The position numbers and the translations under genes were made by a program. The notes under the pieces are model-generated. The model was not told the DNA's origin. It made no database searches and saw nothing but the letters and a program-made list of their open reading frames with translations. A DNA stretch of 64,000 bases from the NCBI RefSeq assembly GCF_014645815.1, contig NZ_BMML01000002.1:573924-637923 (forward strand), written 5' to 3'. The stretch is from Streptomyces fuscichromogenes. Lineage in GTDB: Bacteria > Actinomycetota > Actinomycetes > Streptomycetales > Streptomycetaceae. Shown here in pieces: positions 7,485 to 16,356 of the stretch. The first letter of the stretch is position 1; each line of letters starts with the position of its first letter.

Positions 7485-9422
7485 CTACGCACCCCCCACC
7501 GCGGTCAACAACGCCAGTGGCGCCGCCGCCGACCGCGATTCCCGTACGCACGCGTGCGGATACGGCACCGGCTCCGGATGCGAGTCCCTGCCGTACCCGG
7601 CCAGCACCTCCGGCAACCGGTGGCCGCCCGCCGTCGCCGCGTCCACCAGCCCGTGCGCCACCGCCCGCGCCTCGTCGTGCAGCCCGTACCGCGCCAGCCC
7701 CAGCGCGATCAGCGCGTTGTCGTGCGGCCACACCGACCCGCGGTGGTACGACAGCGGGTGGTACGCCGCCTGCCCCGCGGCCAGCGTCCGCACCCCCCAC
7801 CCCGAGAAGAAGTCCGGCTCCAGCAGCCGCCGCCCGACCACTTCCCCGTACTCCTTGTCCAGCAGCCCGGACCACAGCAGATGCCCGGCGTCCGAGGCGA
7901 GCGCGTCGACCTGCCGCCCCTCCCCGTCCAGGGCCAGCGCGGGGAAGGCCGCGTCCCGCATCCAGAAGTCCTGCTGGAACCGGTCCCGCAGATCACCGGC
8001 GGCCTGTTCGAGGAGGGCCGCGTACGTCTCGTCGGCCCACACCGTCCGCGCCAGCCACGCCGTCCGGCGCAGCGCGTCGTACGCGTACCCCTGTGCCCCC
8101 GCCGCCATCACGGTCCCCATCGGCCTGCTGCCGTCGGCGGAGCAGATCGCGCCGGGGGAGTCCTTCCAGTTCTGGTTGGCGAGGCCGCCCTTGTCCGCGC
8201 GGTAGACGAGGTAGCCGCGCGAGGTCAGTCCGCCGTGGTCGAGCATCCAGCCGACGGCCGCCCGCGCATTGCGTTCGAGGCGCCGGGCGAGTGCCGTGTC
8301 CCCGGTCTGCTCCGCATACGCGCCGAGCAGGATCAGGAACAGCGGTGTCGCGTCGACCGATCCGTAGTAACGCCCGTACGGCACCTGCCCGAAGTGGGCC
8401 AGCTCGCCGTGCCGTACCTCGTGGACGATCTTCCCGGGCTGGGCCACGGAGTGCGCGCCGGTCTCGGTGGCCTGGGTGGCGGCGAGCGCGGGCAGGGTGG
8501 CGGCGGCCAGGTGCGGGCGGTAGGGGAGGGCGAAGAGGGAGGTGAGGAGGGCGTCGCGGCCGAGCAGGGTGAGGAACCAAGGGGCCCCGGCCGCTGGGAC
8601 CTTGAGCTCCTCGCCGTCCGGGCCGGTGGCCGGCACCTGGAGGGTGGCGAGGTCGGAGAGACCGCGGGCGCAGGCCGCCGCCAGCTCCGGCCAGCCCGTC
8701 GGGAAGGCCACGCCCTCCACGAACTCGCCCTCCAGCGCGAGGAGTTGTTCGTTCAGCGCGGCCGGGTCGCGGGGCACCCGCAGCGCCCGCCGGTCGCCGT
8801 GCGGCCGCGCCATCACCCGGACCAGCAGCTCGACGGTGCCGTGCGGTTCGAGTTCCAGCGTCCACACCATCCGCCGGGCGCCGGTCCCGGTCTCCTCCAC
8901 GCCGTCGGGGGCGGGTTCGGCGGTGATCGTCGTACAGGACCGCCACTCGCCCCGGCGGTAGCCGAACTCCAGCCCGTCGTCGAGGACATGGCGGGAGCGG
9001 ACGGCGCCGGACTTGGTGTACGTGCGGTGGTCGGCGCGGAGTTCGAACTGGTCGGTGAAGTCGGCGTCGGCGGTGATCGCGAGCCGGATCGTGGTCGGCA
9101 CCGGGCGGTTGCTGGTGACCCGCAGGGACTCGGCGAACGAGTTGTCGCCGACGGCCTGTTCACGGAAGAGCGTGTGCGCGGGCGGTTCCTGGCGGCCGCC
9201 GCGCGGGACCAGCACGCAGTGCGCGCCGTCCCCGTCGGTGACCGGTGTGAGCACCTCGGGCAGTGCCCCGTCGACCGTCAGCTGCCAGCGGCTGAGGTGC
9301 CGGGCGTCCCGTACGAATAACCCGTCCGGGGAACCGCCGCCCCTCACGCCGCTGATGTCGCCACGGTCGTCCACGGCCGCGAACGTCGCGCCGCGCACGA
9401 GCAGATGATGCCGGTCCGTCAT
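7485..9422 (-). CDS. Amylo-alpha-1,6-glucosidase-like (glycogen-debranching N-terminal domain) protein
   Basis: 645 residues from ATG 9422, with GGAGGGG upstream. The N-terminal beta-rich domain (about 1-220) has the glycogen-debranching N-terminal signature, for example GLFVRDARHLSRWQLTVDG. The C-terminal part is an (alpha/alpha)6 barrel with GRDALLTSLFALPYRP, YYGSVDATPLFLILLGAY, QNWKDSPGAICSADG and YHRGSVWPHDNALIALGLARYG, typical of actinobacterial enzymes annotated as amylo-alpha-1,6-glucosidase. It lacks an N-terminal transferase domain, so it probably acts as a hydrolase only. It follows a second glycosidase with 63 bases between them, and both face a ROK repressor, suggesting a sugar-regulated operon. 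The natural substrate is not evident. Confidence 0.88.
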   Translation of the reverse strand: MTDRHHLLVRGATFAAVDDRGDISGVRGGGSPDGLFVRDARHLSRWQLTVDGALPEVLTPVTDGDGAHCVLVPRGGRQEPPAHTLFREQAVGDNSFAESLRVTSNRPVPTTIRLAITADADFTDQFELRADHRTYTKSGAVRSRHVLDDGLEFGYRRGEWRSCTTITAEPAPDGVEETGTGARRMVWTLELEPHGTVELLVRVMARPHGDRRALRVPRDPAALNEQLLALEGEFVEGVAFPTGWPELAAACARGLSDLATLQVPATGPDGEELKVPAAGAPWFLTLLGRDALLTSLFALPYRPHLAAATLPALAATQATETGAHSVAQPGKIVHEVRHGELAHFGQVPYGRYYGSVDATPLFLILLGAYAEQTGDTALARRLERNARAAVGWMLDHGGLTSRGYLVYRADKGGLANQNWKDSPGAICSADGSRPMGTVMAAGAQGYAYDALRRTAWLARTVWADETYAALLEQAAGDLRDRFQQDFWMRDAAFPALALDGEGRQVDALASDAGHLLWSGLLDKEYGEVVGRRLLEPDFFSGWGVRTLAAGQAAYHPLSYHRGSVWPHDNALIALGLARYGLHDEARAVAHGLVDAATAGGHRLPEVLAGYGRDSHPEPVPYPHACVRESRSAAAPLALLTAVGGA

Positions 9423-9485
9423 TCCCGGTCCCCTCCTTCGTCCTCAGGTCGAACGTGCGGTATCCGCCCAGGACACCGCGTTTTG

Positions 9486-10994
9486 TCAGCTCTTGTCCAG
9501 GTTTTGACGTTCGTTGTGTGGTGCTTCGCGCGGTGTCGCGCTTTGCCGGTGGTGCAGATCCAGCGCGAGCGCCGCCGTCCAGCCGAACCCGGTCGCACCG
9601 CACGCCGCCCCGGTGAACGGGTCGACGTACTCGGCGAATTCGCTCGCGTCGGCGGTCCGTACGACCGCCTCGGCGAGTGCGTCCGCCCGGTCCACCTCGC
9701 CGTGCTCGCGCAGCCCCCGCTCCAGCAGCCAGCCGGTGTTGAACCAGGCCGGCCCGCGCCAGTAGCGGTGCGGGTCGAAGGCCTCGCCGAGCAGGTCGTA
9801 ACTGGGCACCAGGCGGGTGCCGGTGCCGAAGTGCGGGCCGTCCAGGGTGCGGACGAGCGCGGCGGCGATCTCCCGCGGCAGCTCGGGCAGGAGCAGCGGG
9901 ACCAGCCCGGAGACCCCGCGCTCGGGGATCAGCCGGCCTCCCCTGTCACGTCCGCCGCCCTTGCCGCCCTTGCCGCTCTCGTCGCCCTCGCCGCCCCGCA
10001 GGTCCCGGCAGAGGAAGATCTCCCGCTCCGGGTCCCACAGCCGGTCCACCAGCGCCGCCGTCAGCCGCTCCGCCCGCGTGTGCCGGGCCGTGCCGGTCGC
10101 GCCCAGCTCCGCGGCGATCCGGGCGAGGGCGTGCTCGGAGGCGATCAGCAGCGCGTTGAACGCGGGGTCCTCGACGGCGAAGTCCCTGGTCCGGTCCGCG
10201 TATCCGGCGTCGCGGTAGTCGGCCGCCAGCCGCACGTACCGCCCGTAGTCCAGGTCGGTCGGCCGGTCCTCGGCGGCGCCGTGGTCCAGGTCGGCCCGGC
10301 GGAAGGAGCGCGCGGGCGCCGGGGTGACCCGGGCCAGCGGGGCGTCCCAGCACGGGCTGTTGTCCATGCCCTGCTCCCAGGGGTGGACGACGGAGGCCAG
10401 CCCGCCGCCGCCCAGGTCGCGCCGGTGCAGCAGATAGCGGTGCCAGGCGGCGAGCCGTGGGTAGGCACCGGCCAGGAAGCCGCGGGCCCGGGACAGGCCC
10501 GGGTCGGCGAGATGCACCAGCCAGGCCGCCAGCGCGTGCACCGGTGGCTGCACGATCCCGGAGGTCTGTACGGTGCGCGGGGCGCCCGCAGCGCGCCCCG
10601 CGGTCGAGGAGCGCCAGAAGTCGGGGCTCGGGAAGTACGCGTCGAGGGGCACGGAGGGGTTGAACACGATGTGCGGGATCCGCCCGTCGCCCCACTGGGC
10701 GGCCAGCAGCGTCTCCAGCTCCGTCTGCGCGCGCAGCGGCGAGAGGTGCCTGAGGCCGATCGCGATGAACGCCGAGTCCCACGACCACTGGTGCGGATAC
10801 AGGCTCCGGGAGGGCACGGTGGAGCTGCCGGTCCAGTTGTCTTCGAGCACCTGTGCGGCTCTGACGTGCAGGGACCGCCTCGCGCCCGCTCCCGTGGGCG
10901 CGGCGGTGCCGGTTCCGGCGGCGCGGACGGACGGCGGATCGTATGCAATACCGCGATCGAGCGCAGGGGTGGTGAGCTGGGCAGTGCGATCCAC
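9486..10994 (-). CDS. MGH1/trehalase-like (alpha/alpha)6 glycoside hydrolase
   Basis: 502 residues from GTG 10994, with GGGGAG six bases upstream; the open frame extends further but crosses the divergent promoter. Landmarks are LYPHQWSWDSAFIAIGLRHL, AAQWGDGRIPHIVFNP, VHPWEQGMDNSPCWDAPL, FNALLIASEHAL and RYWRGPAWFNTGWLLERGL, typical of MGH1-like/GH63-related glucosidases. The WD in the first motif and the E in PWEQGMDNSP are in positions used for catalysis and sugar binding in this clan. There is no signal peptide, so the enzyme is cytoplasmic. It is the first gene of a two-gene unit with the debranching-like enzyme and is probably repressed by the divergent ROK protein. Confidence 0.87.
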   Translation of the reverse strand: MDRTAQLTTPALDRGIAYDPPSVRAAGTGTAAPTGAGARRSLHVRAAQVLEDNWTGSSTVPSRSLYPHQWSWDSAFIAIGLRHLSPLRAQTELETLLAAQWGDGRIPHIVFNPSVPLDAYFPSPDFWRSSTAGRAAGAPRTVQTSGIVQPPVHALAAWLVHLADPGLSRARGFLAGAYPRLAAWHRYLLHRRDLGGGGLASVVHPWEQGMDNSPCWDAPLARVTPAPARSFRRADLDHGAAEDRPTDLDYGRYVRLAADYRDAGYADRTRDFAVEDPAFNALLIASEHALARIAAELGATGTARHTRAERLTAALVDRLWDPEREIFLCRDLRGGEGDESGKGGKGGGRDRGGRLIPERGVSGLVPLLLPELPREIAAALVRTLDGPHFGTGTRLVPSYDLLGEAFDPHRYWRGPAWFNTGWLLERGLREHGEVDRADALAEAVVRTADASEFAEYVDPFTGAACGATGFGWTAALALDLHHRQSATPREAPHNERQNLDKS

Positions 10995-11054
10995 TCGGGA
11001 CTCCCCGAAGACGTTCGGCCGGCCGGGTTCGGCAGTGGCTACCGTAGGGTTACG

Positions 11055-11100
11055 TCTATTTAACACGCAAAACTCAATATGTAATGCAAGCTTGAGAAAC
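11055..11100. promoter_or_regulatory. AT-rich divergent promoter/operator, glycosidase-ROK
   Basis: This stretch is strikingly AT-rich against its surroundings and lies between GTG 10994 (minus) and ATG 11115 (plus). It contains CTCAA (11073-11077) and TTGAG (11092-11096) as an inverted repeat with 14 bases between the arms. A ROK repressor typically binds such a site in its own divergent promoter. This is inferred from position and symmetry. Confidence 0.5.
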
Positions 11101-11114
11101 ACAAGGGGGTGCGC

Positions 11115-12335
11115 ATGACCGGACGTCCCGGGAGGACCGGCAAGGGCGGCGGACAGGCGAGCGCCGGCGATCTGCTCGAACTGGTGCGCAACGGGCGGGC
11201 CGTGACCCGCGGAGCGCTCCAGCAGGCCACCGGACTCTCCCGCGCGACCGTCGGCCACCGCCTGGACCGCCTGTTCCGCGCGGGCTGGCTGCGCGAGGGC
11301 GCCGGCGGCCCGGTCGAGTCCCCGCTGGGCGGCCGCCCCTCCATCACCCTCGAATTCGACGACTCGCACGCCGTCGTCCTCGCCGCCGACCTGGAGACCC
11401 GGCACGCCCGCGCGGCCGTGCTCTCGCTCACCGGCGAACTCCTCGCCGAGCACTCCGGCACCCTGGTCATCCAGGACGGACCGGAGGCCGTGCTCGGCGA
11501 ACTCGGCCACTGGTTCGCCGAGTTGCTGGAGAAGGCGGGCCACCGCGCGACGGAGGTGTGCGGGATCGGCCTCGCGGTGCCGGGCCCGGTCGACTCGGAG
11601 ACCGGCCGGGTGGTGCAGCCGCCGATCATGCCGGGCTGGGACGGCTACGACATAAGGGGCCGGCTGGCCAGGGCGTTCACCGAGCACACGGGCGCGCCGG
11701 CCGTCCCGGTCCTGGTGGACAACGACGCGAACCTGCTGGCGTACGGCGAGCAGCGCACCGGGTACCCGGACTGTTCGGCGTTCGTCCTGGTGAAGGTCTC
11801 GACGGGTATAGGCGCCGGGGTCGTGGTGGACGGCTCGATCTACCGGGGCGTGGACGGCGGCGCCGGGGACATCGGCCATATCCGGGTGGGCGCGGAGGCG
11901 CAGTGCCGGTGCGGTTCGTACGGCTGCCTCGCCGCCGTCGCCAGCGGTGGCGCCGTGGCCCGGCGACTGGCGGAGGCCGGGGTGCCGGCGGCGTCCGGGT
12001 CGGACGTGCGCGACCTGCTCGCCTCGGGGCATCCGCAGGCGGCCGCCCTGGCCCGGGAGGCCGGCCGCATGGTCGGGGACGTGCTGGCCACGGTCGTGAC
12101 CCTGCTCAACCCGGGCGTCCTGATGATCGCGGGCGACCTGGCGGGCACTCCGTTCCTCACCGGCGTCCGCGAACTGCTCTACCAGCGGGCGCTGCCCCGC
12201 TCCACCGCTCATCTGGACGTCGTGACGTCGCGGCTGGGGGAGCGGGCCGGGCTGATCGGGGCGGGCGCGCTGGTCGTGGAGCACCTGTACGCGCCGCAGC
12301 GGGCGGAGGAGCGGTTGCTGGCGCTGGGGGTCTGA
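11115..12335 (+). CDS. ROK-family transcriptional repressor
   Basis: 406 residues from ATG 11115, with AAGGGGG five bases before it; GTG 11109 is a less likely start. The N-terminal winged helix-turn-helix (about 15-75) includes VTRGALQQATGLSRATVGHRL. The ROK sugar-kinase-fold domain follows, with the ATP-site-like LAADLETRHARAAVLSLTG, the sugar-binding DNDANLLAYGEQ, and the zinc-binding signature CRCGSYGCL. Members sense sugars and repress catabolic genes. Its divergence from two glycosidase genes suggests it controls them in response to a glucoside or glucose-derived signal. The LE of the usual GCLE signature is LA here, but the three cysteines of the motif are kept. Confidence 0.93.
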   Translation: MTGRPGRTGKGGGQASAGDLLELVRNGRAVTRGALQQATGLSRATVGHRLDRLFRAGWLREGAGGPVESPLGGRPSITLEFDDSHAVVLAADLETRHARAAVLSLTGELLAEHSGTLVIQDGPEAVLGELGHWFAELLEKAGHRATEVCGIGLAVPGPVDSETGRVVQPPIMPGWDGYDIRGRLARAFTEHTGAPAVPVLVDNDANLLAYGEQRTGYPDCSAFVLVKVSTGIGAGVVVDGSIYRGVDGGAGDIGHIRVGAEAQCRCGSYGCLAAVASGGAVARRLAEAGVPAASGSDVRDLLASGHPQAAALAREAGRMVGDVLATVVTLLNPGVLMIAGDLAGTPFLTGVRELLYQRALPRSTAHLDVVTSRLGERAGLIGAGALVVEHLYAPQRAEERLLALGV

Positions 12336-12454
12336 CCGGCCGCCGGGCGTGTGACCGGCGCGTTTCCAACGGGTTCTGGTGTCCGTCCCCGCGTCCGCAT
12401 GGTGAACCCGGGCGGTCTGTGGCAGCGTGATTCTCGCCACCCTTGATAAGGGTT

Positions 12455-12572
12455 GCGCTCAGATGAGCGGATCATGGGCGACTGCACTTCTCCAAGGGGT
12501 GGCACTGGGTGCCACCCCTTGATCGTTCATCGATCGAAATCAAACGTGCAGGATGCCCGCTCATCTGAGCGG
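12455..12572. repeat. Long-range inverted repeat around the ppdK leader hairpin
   Basis: The arms at 12455-12470 and 12557-12572 (core GCTCAGATGAGC and its complement) are each nearly palindromic. They are also complementary to each other over 15 bases. They could be paired dimer operators for one protein or the closing stem of a cruciform RNA. Confidence 0.6.
12494..12520 (+). terminator. 11-bp perfect hairpin in ppdK leader
   Basis: AAGGGGTGGCA pairs perfectly with TGCCACCCCTT around the loop CTGGG. No clean T tract follows. It could end ROK transcription or form part of an alternative structure with the inverted arms at 12455-12470 and 12557-12572. Confidence 0.6.
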
Positions 12573-12774
12573 AAAGGTGTGGTGTTGAGCGGTCCTGCGT
12601 TCAAGAGGTGAAAACATGGCCCGGTCTTCGCTTGCCAAGCTTTGACTTTCGATCCGGTGGCGGACGACTGGTTACGGGCGCATGACACGCAAGTAGACGT
12701 ACCCAGGCGCCTTCGATCTGGGTATGTTCCTGGCCGTCAGGGCAGCCACCGAGTCCTCGAGGGAGTCGAGACCC

Positions 12775-15495
12775 GTGTCGGAAAACAAAGATCTCCATGC
12801 AGCGAAGTTCGTTTACGACTTCACCGAGGGAAACAAGGACCTCAAGGACCTCCTGGGTGGCAAGGGCGCGAACCTCGCCGAGATGACCAACCTGGGGCTC
12901 CCCGTTCCCCCTGGCTTCACGATCACGACGGAAGCCTGCAAGGTCTACCTCGACAGCGGCGCGGAGCCGGTGGCACTGCGTGACGAGGTCAGTGCGCACC
13001 TCGACGCCCTCGAAGAGCGGATGGGCAAGAAGCTCGGCCAGGCCGACGACCCGCTCCTGGTCTCGGTCCGCTCCGGCGCCAAGTTCTCCATGCCCGGCAT
13101 GATGGACACGGTCCTGAACATCGGCCTCTCCGACAAGTCCGTGCAGGGCCTCGCCAAGCAGGCCGGGGACGACCGCTTCGCCTGGGACTCCTACCGCCGC
13201 CTCATCCAGATGTTCGGCAAGACGGTCCTCGGCGTCGACGGCGACCTCTTCGAGGAGGCCCTGGACGCGGCGAAGGAGGCCAAGAAGGTCACCGTCGACA
13301 CCGACCTGGAGGCCGCCGACCTCAAGAAGCTGGTCACCAGGTTCAAGAGGATCGTCAAGGCCGAGGCCGGCCGGGACTTCCCGCAGGACCCGCGCGAGCA
13401 GATGGACCTCGCCATCAAGGCGGTCTTCGAGTCCTGGAACACCGACCGGGCCAAGCTCTACCGCCGCCAGGAGCGCATCCCCGGCGACCTCGGTACCGCG
13501 GTCAACGTCTGCTCGATGGTCTTCGGCAACCTCGGCCCCGACTCCGGCACCGGTGTCGCCTTCACCCGCGACCCCGCCTCCGGCCACCAGGGCGTCTACG
13601 GCGACTACCTCCAGAACGCCCAGGGCGAGGACGTGGTCGCGGGCATCCGCAACACGGTCCCGCTGGCCGAGCTGGAGAACATCGACAAGAAGTCGTACGA
13701 CCAGCTGATGCAGATCATGGAGACGCTGGAGAACCACTACAAGGACCTCTGCGACATCGAGTTCACCATCGAGCGCGGTCAGCTGTGGATGCTCCAGACC
13801 CGCGTCGGCAAGCGCACGGCGGGCGCCGCCTTCCGGATCGCGACCCAGCTGGTGGACCAGGGCCTGATCGACGAGACCGAGGCGCTCCAGCGCGTGACCG
13901 GCGCCCAGCTCGCCCAGCTGATGTTCCCCCGCTTCGACGAGCAGGCGAAGGCCCAGCCCGTCGGCCGCGGCATCGCGGCCTCGCCGGGCGCGGCGGTCGG
14001 CAAGGCGGTCTTCGACTCGTACACCGCGGTGAAGTGGTCCCGCTCCGGCGAGAAGGTCATCCTGGTCCGCCGCGAGACGAACCCCGACGACCTGGACGGC
14101 ATGATCGCCGCCGAGGGCATCCTCACCTCCCGCGGCGGCAAGACCTCCCACGCGGCCGTCGTCGCCCGCGGCATGGGCAAGACCTGTGTCTGCGGCGCCG
14201 AGGACCTGGAGGTCGACACCAAGCGCCGCCGGATGACCGTCCCCGGCGGCCACGTCGTCGAGGAGGGCGACGTCATCTCCATCGACGGCTCCTCCGGCAA
14301 GGTCTACCTGGGCGAGGTCCCGGTCGTACCGTCCCCGGTCGTCGAGTACTTCGAGGGCCGGATGCACGCGGGCGCCCAGGACGCCGGCGAACTGGTCGAG
14401 GCCGTCCACCGCATCATGGCCTTCGCGGACCGCAAGCGCCGCCTGCGGGTGCGCGCCAACGCCGACAACGCCGAGGACGCCCTGCGCGCCCGCCGGTTCG
14501 GCGCCCAGGGCATCGGACTGTGCCGCACCGAGCACATGTTCCTCGGCGACCGCCGCGAACTGGTGGAACGCCTGATCCTGGCGGACACCGAGGAAGACCG
14601 GGAGGAGTCCCTGCGGGCCCTTCTCCCGCTCCAGAAGAAGGACTTCGTCGAACTCTTCTCGGCGATGGACGGCCTCCCGGTCACGGTCCGCCTCCTCGAC
14701 CCCCCGCTGCACGAGTTCCTCCCGGACATCACGGAACTCTCCGTCCGCGTGGCCCTCGCGGAATCCCGCCAGGAACCCCACGAGAACGAACTCCGCCTCC
14801 TCCAGGCCGTCCACCGGCTGCACGAGCAGAACCCGATGCTGGGCCTGCGCGGGGTACGCCTCGGCCTGGTCATCCCCGGCCTGTTCACCATGCAGGTCCG
14901 CGCGATCGCCGAGGCCGCCGCCGAACGCAGGAACGCCAAGGGCGACCCGCGCGCCGAGATCATGATCCCGCTGGTCGGCACGGTCCAGGAGCTGGAGATC
15001 GTCCGCGAGGAGGCCGACCAGGTCATCGCGGAGGTGGAAGCGGCGACGGGCACGAATCTCAAGCTCTCCATCGGCACGATGATCGAACTCCCGCGGGCGG
15101 CCCTGACGGCCGGTCAGATCGCGGAAGCGGCCGAGTTCTTCTCGTTCGGCACGAACGACCTGACCCAGACGGTCTGGGGCTTCAGCCGCGACGACGTCGA
15201 AGCCTCCTTCTTCACCGCCTACCTGGAGCGGGGCATCTTCGGCGTCTCCCCCTTCGAGACGATCGACCGGGACGGCGTCGGCTCCCTGGTCGCGGCGGCG
15301 GCGAAGGCCGGCCGCGCCACCCGCCCGGACCTGAAACTGGGCGTCTGCGGCGAGCACGGCGGCGACCCGGAGTCGGTCCACTTCTTCCACGAGGTAGGCC
15401 TGGACTACGTCTCCTGCAGCCCGTTCCGGATCCCGGTGGCCCGCCTGGAAGCGGGCCGCGCGGCGACCCAGTCCACCGGCAGCGACCACCGCTGA
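12775..15495 (+). CDS. ppdK: Pyruvate, phosphate dikinase
   Basis: 906 residues from GTG 12775 (VSENKDLHAAKFV), with GAGGGAG upstream; ATG 12724 is a possible but weaker start. The enzyme interconverts pyruvate, ATP and phosphate with PEP, AMP and pyrophosphate. The ATP-grasp region opens with KDLLGGKGANLAEMTNLGLP. The central swivelling domain has the phosphorylated histidine in SRGGKTSHAAVVARG with the TCVCGAEDL continuation. The C-terminal PEP/pyruvate barrel has GIGLCRTEHMF, IMIPLVGT and FFSFGTNDLTQ. The length is normal for the family. It is monocistronic, with a strong downstream terminator. It supports gluconeogenic or glycolytic flexibility. Confidence 0.97.
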   Translation: MSENKDLHAAKFVYDFTEGNKDLKDLLGGKGANLAEMTNLGLPVPPGFTITTEACKVYLDSGAEPVALRDEVSAHLDALEERMGKKLGQADDPLLVSVRSGAKFSMPGMMDTVLNIGLSDKSVQGLAKQAGDDRFAWDSYRRLIQMFGKTVLGVDGDLFEEALDAAKEAKKVTVDTDLEAADLKKLVTRFKRIVKAEAGRDFPQDPREQMDLAIKAVFESWNTDRAKLYRRQERIPGDLGTAVNVCSMVFGNLGPDSGTGVAFTRDPASGHQGVYGDYLQNAQGEDVVAGIRNTVPLAELENIDKKSYDQLMQIMETLENHYKDLCDIEFTIERGQLWMLQTRVGKRTAGAAFRIATQLVDQGLIDETEALQRVTGAQLAQLMFPRFDEQAKAQPVGRGIAASPGAAVGKAVFDSYTAVKWSRSGEKVILVRRETNPDDLDGMIAAEGILTSRGGKTSHAAVVARGMGKTCVCGAEDLEVDTKRRRMTVPGGHVVEEGDVISIDGSSGKVYLGEVPVVPSPVVEYFEGRMHAGAQDAGELVEAVHRIMAFADRKRRLRVRANADNAEDALRARRFGAQGIGLCRTEHMFLGDRRELVERLILADTEEDREESLRALLPLQKKDFVELFSAMDGLPVTVRLLDPPLHEFLPDITELSVRVALAESRQEPHENELRLLQAVHRLHEQNPMLGLRGVRLGLVIPGLFTMQVRAIAEAAAERRNAKGDPRAEIMIPLVGTVQELEIVREEADQVIAEVEAATGTNLKLSIGTMIELPRAALTAGQIAEAAEFFSFGTNDLTQTVWGFSRDDVEASFFTAYLERGIFGVSPFETIDRDGVGSLVAAAAKAGRATRPDLKLGVCGEHGGDPESVHFFHEVGLDYVSCSPFRIPVARLEAGRAATQSTGSDHR

Positions 15496-15810
15496 GCCAC
15501 ACCACCTCCGGACCCCGGGCCCGCCGTCCGTCCCCGACCCTCGAAACCGACGGCCGGCGGCCCCGGCACGCAAGAAGAGGGGCGGCACCCTGTGCGGGGG
15601 TGCCGCCCCTTCGTGCGTCGTTCGCGGGTACCGTGGGTGATCGCCCGGTGGCCCGCTGTTGTCAGCTGGGGTTCGTGACACAACCGTGTCAGTTGTCTGG
15701 GCTTTGTCCGGTCTCGAAATGCCAGGTCAGGGGCGTGGCACTGATGTTTGCCGGCAGATCTGTGCCGACGGCCACAGCCGACGGGGTGCAACGTGGGCTC
15801 ATACTGAGTC
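15496..15810. other. ppdK terminator and promoter region of the 73-residue gene
   Basis: 315 bases with no gene. The first half holds the terminator at 15578-15610. The second half (15650-15800) has AT-richer stretches and the near-repeated words TTGTCAG and TGTCAGTTGTC, and it probably carries the promoter for the gene at 15811. Confidence 0.5.
15578..15610 (+). terminator. ppdK terminator
   Basis: AGGGGCGGCACCC (15578-15590) pairs perfectly with GGGTGCCGCCCCT (15598-15610) around a short loop, followed by TTCG. It lies 83 bases after the ppdK stop. Confidence 0.85.
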
Positions 15811-16032
15811 ATGACTAAGCCCGCGGCATCGAAGCGTCATCTGCCCACCAGCCCCTTCAAAGCCCCGGTCCCCCCGGCTCCCAAGCACTTCGCGATGGGC
15901 GATCAGGTCACACATGACGTGTACGGTCTCGGCCGGGTCATCGGCATCGAGGACGGAATCGCGGCGCTCGTGGATTTCGGCTCAACGCAGATGCGGATCC
16001 TGAGCCCGTACGCCAAGATGACCAAGCTCTAG
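15811..16032 (+). CDS. Small protein with a CarD/PcrA-C-like beta motif
   Basis: 73 residues. The first about 25 are basic and proline-rich. The rest reads GDQVTHDVYGLGRVIGIEDG then AALVDFGSTQMRILSPYAKM. This GDxVxHxxYGxGxV pattern with an alternating VDFG strand resembles the small Tudor/SH3-like modules at the start of CarD-type RNA-polymerase-binding proteins and at the end of PcrA/UvrD helicases. A nucleic-acid or RNA-polymerase-related role is therefore possible but unproven. There is no convincing Shine-Dalgarno before ATG 15811, although GTGGGC lies upstream. A hairpin follows the stop. Confidence 0.8.
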   Translation: MTKPAASKRHLPTSPFKAPVPPAPKHFAMGDQVTHDVYGLGRVIGIEDGIAALVDFGSTQMRILSPYAKMTKL

Positions 16033-16058
16033 AACCGCTGTGCCCGGTCACGGCACAC

Positions 16059-16078
16059 CAGGCCCCGTCGGGGGCCTG
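16059..16078 (+). terminator. Terminator after the CarD-like small gene
   Basis: CAGGCCCC and GGGGCCTG form an 8-bp perfect stem with the loop GTCG, 26 bases after the stop of the 73-residue gene. Its last base is the first base of the only possible start of the next ORF. Confidence 0.7.
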
Positions 16079-16281
16079 TGACGAAAGGCAGAACTCTCAT
16101 CGACTCGACCTCGCTGTTCTCCGCCCTGGAAGGGCAACCCCGCCGTTCCACCGCGGTGTCGCCGCCCCCGACGACGGACCCCTTCCAGGCCCCGGACTTC
16201 GGAGAAGACGAGATCCTCTGGTCGGAGGATGCTCAGGAGCCCGCCCCGGGCATGCGTGCGGGGCGGTCCAAGGCCGCCTAG
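16078..16281 (+). CDS. Small acidic hypothetical protein
   Basis: 67 residues from GTG 16078, the only start codon downstream of the last in-frame stop (TAG 16030). It has no ribosome binding site and the start lies at the edge of a terminator hairpin, which lowers confidence. The sequence does look protein-like: a central Pro-rich part, an acidic cluster GEDEILWSEDAQE, and a basic tail. Third codon positions are GC-rich in most of the frame. No family is recognised. It converges on the rhomboid gene 75 bases away. Confidence 0.4.
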   Translation: MTKGRTLIDSTSLFSALEGQPRRSTAVSPPPTTDPFQAPDFGEDEILWSEDAQEPAPGMRAGRSKAA

Positions 16282-16356
16282 CGGTGGCTTCGACGGCCAC
16301 CCGCGGCAGGTCCGCGGTGTGGTGGTAGAGGAGTGGTGCGCGGCCCCGGTCGGCTG

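Larger units (their letters stand above)
12336..12774. other. 439-bp structured leader/intergenic region before ppdK
   Basis: No gene is supported here; the long minus-strand frame is the shadow of ppdK. The region holds three stacked symmetries. ACCCTT-GAT-AAGGGT lies at 12439-12453. A 16-base arm at 12455-12470 is repeated in inverted orientation at 12557-12572 with 15 of 16 bases matching. An 11-bp perfect hairpin at 12494-12520 lies between those arms. It may contain a terminator for the ROK gene and a regulatory leader for ppdK. Confidence 0.6.

Noticed and set aside
6411..9320. 969-codon plus-strand frame over the sulfatase and debranching-like genes
   Set aside because: It is Arg/Pro-rich shadow sequence running through two real minus-strand genes.
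12601..15681. 1026-codon minus-strand open frame across ppdK
   Set aside because: It is the antisense shadow of ppdK, created by the high GC content; it has no family resemblance and low-complexity Val/Gly/Asp composition.
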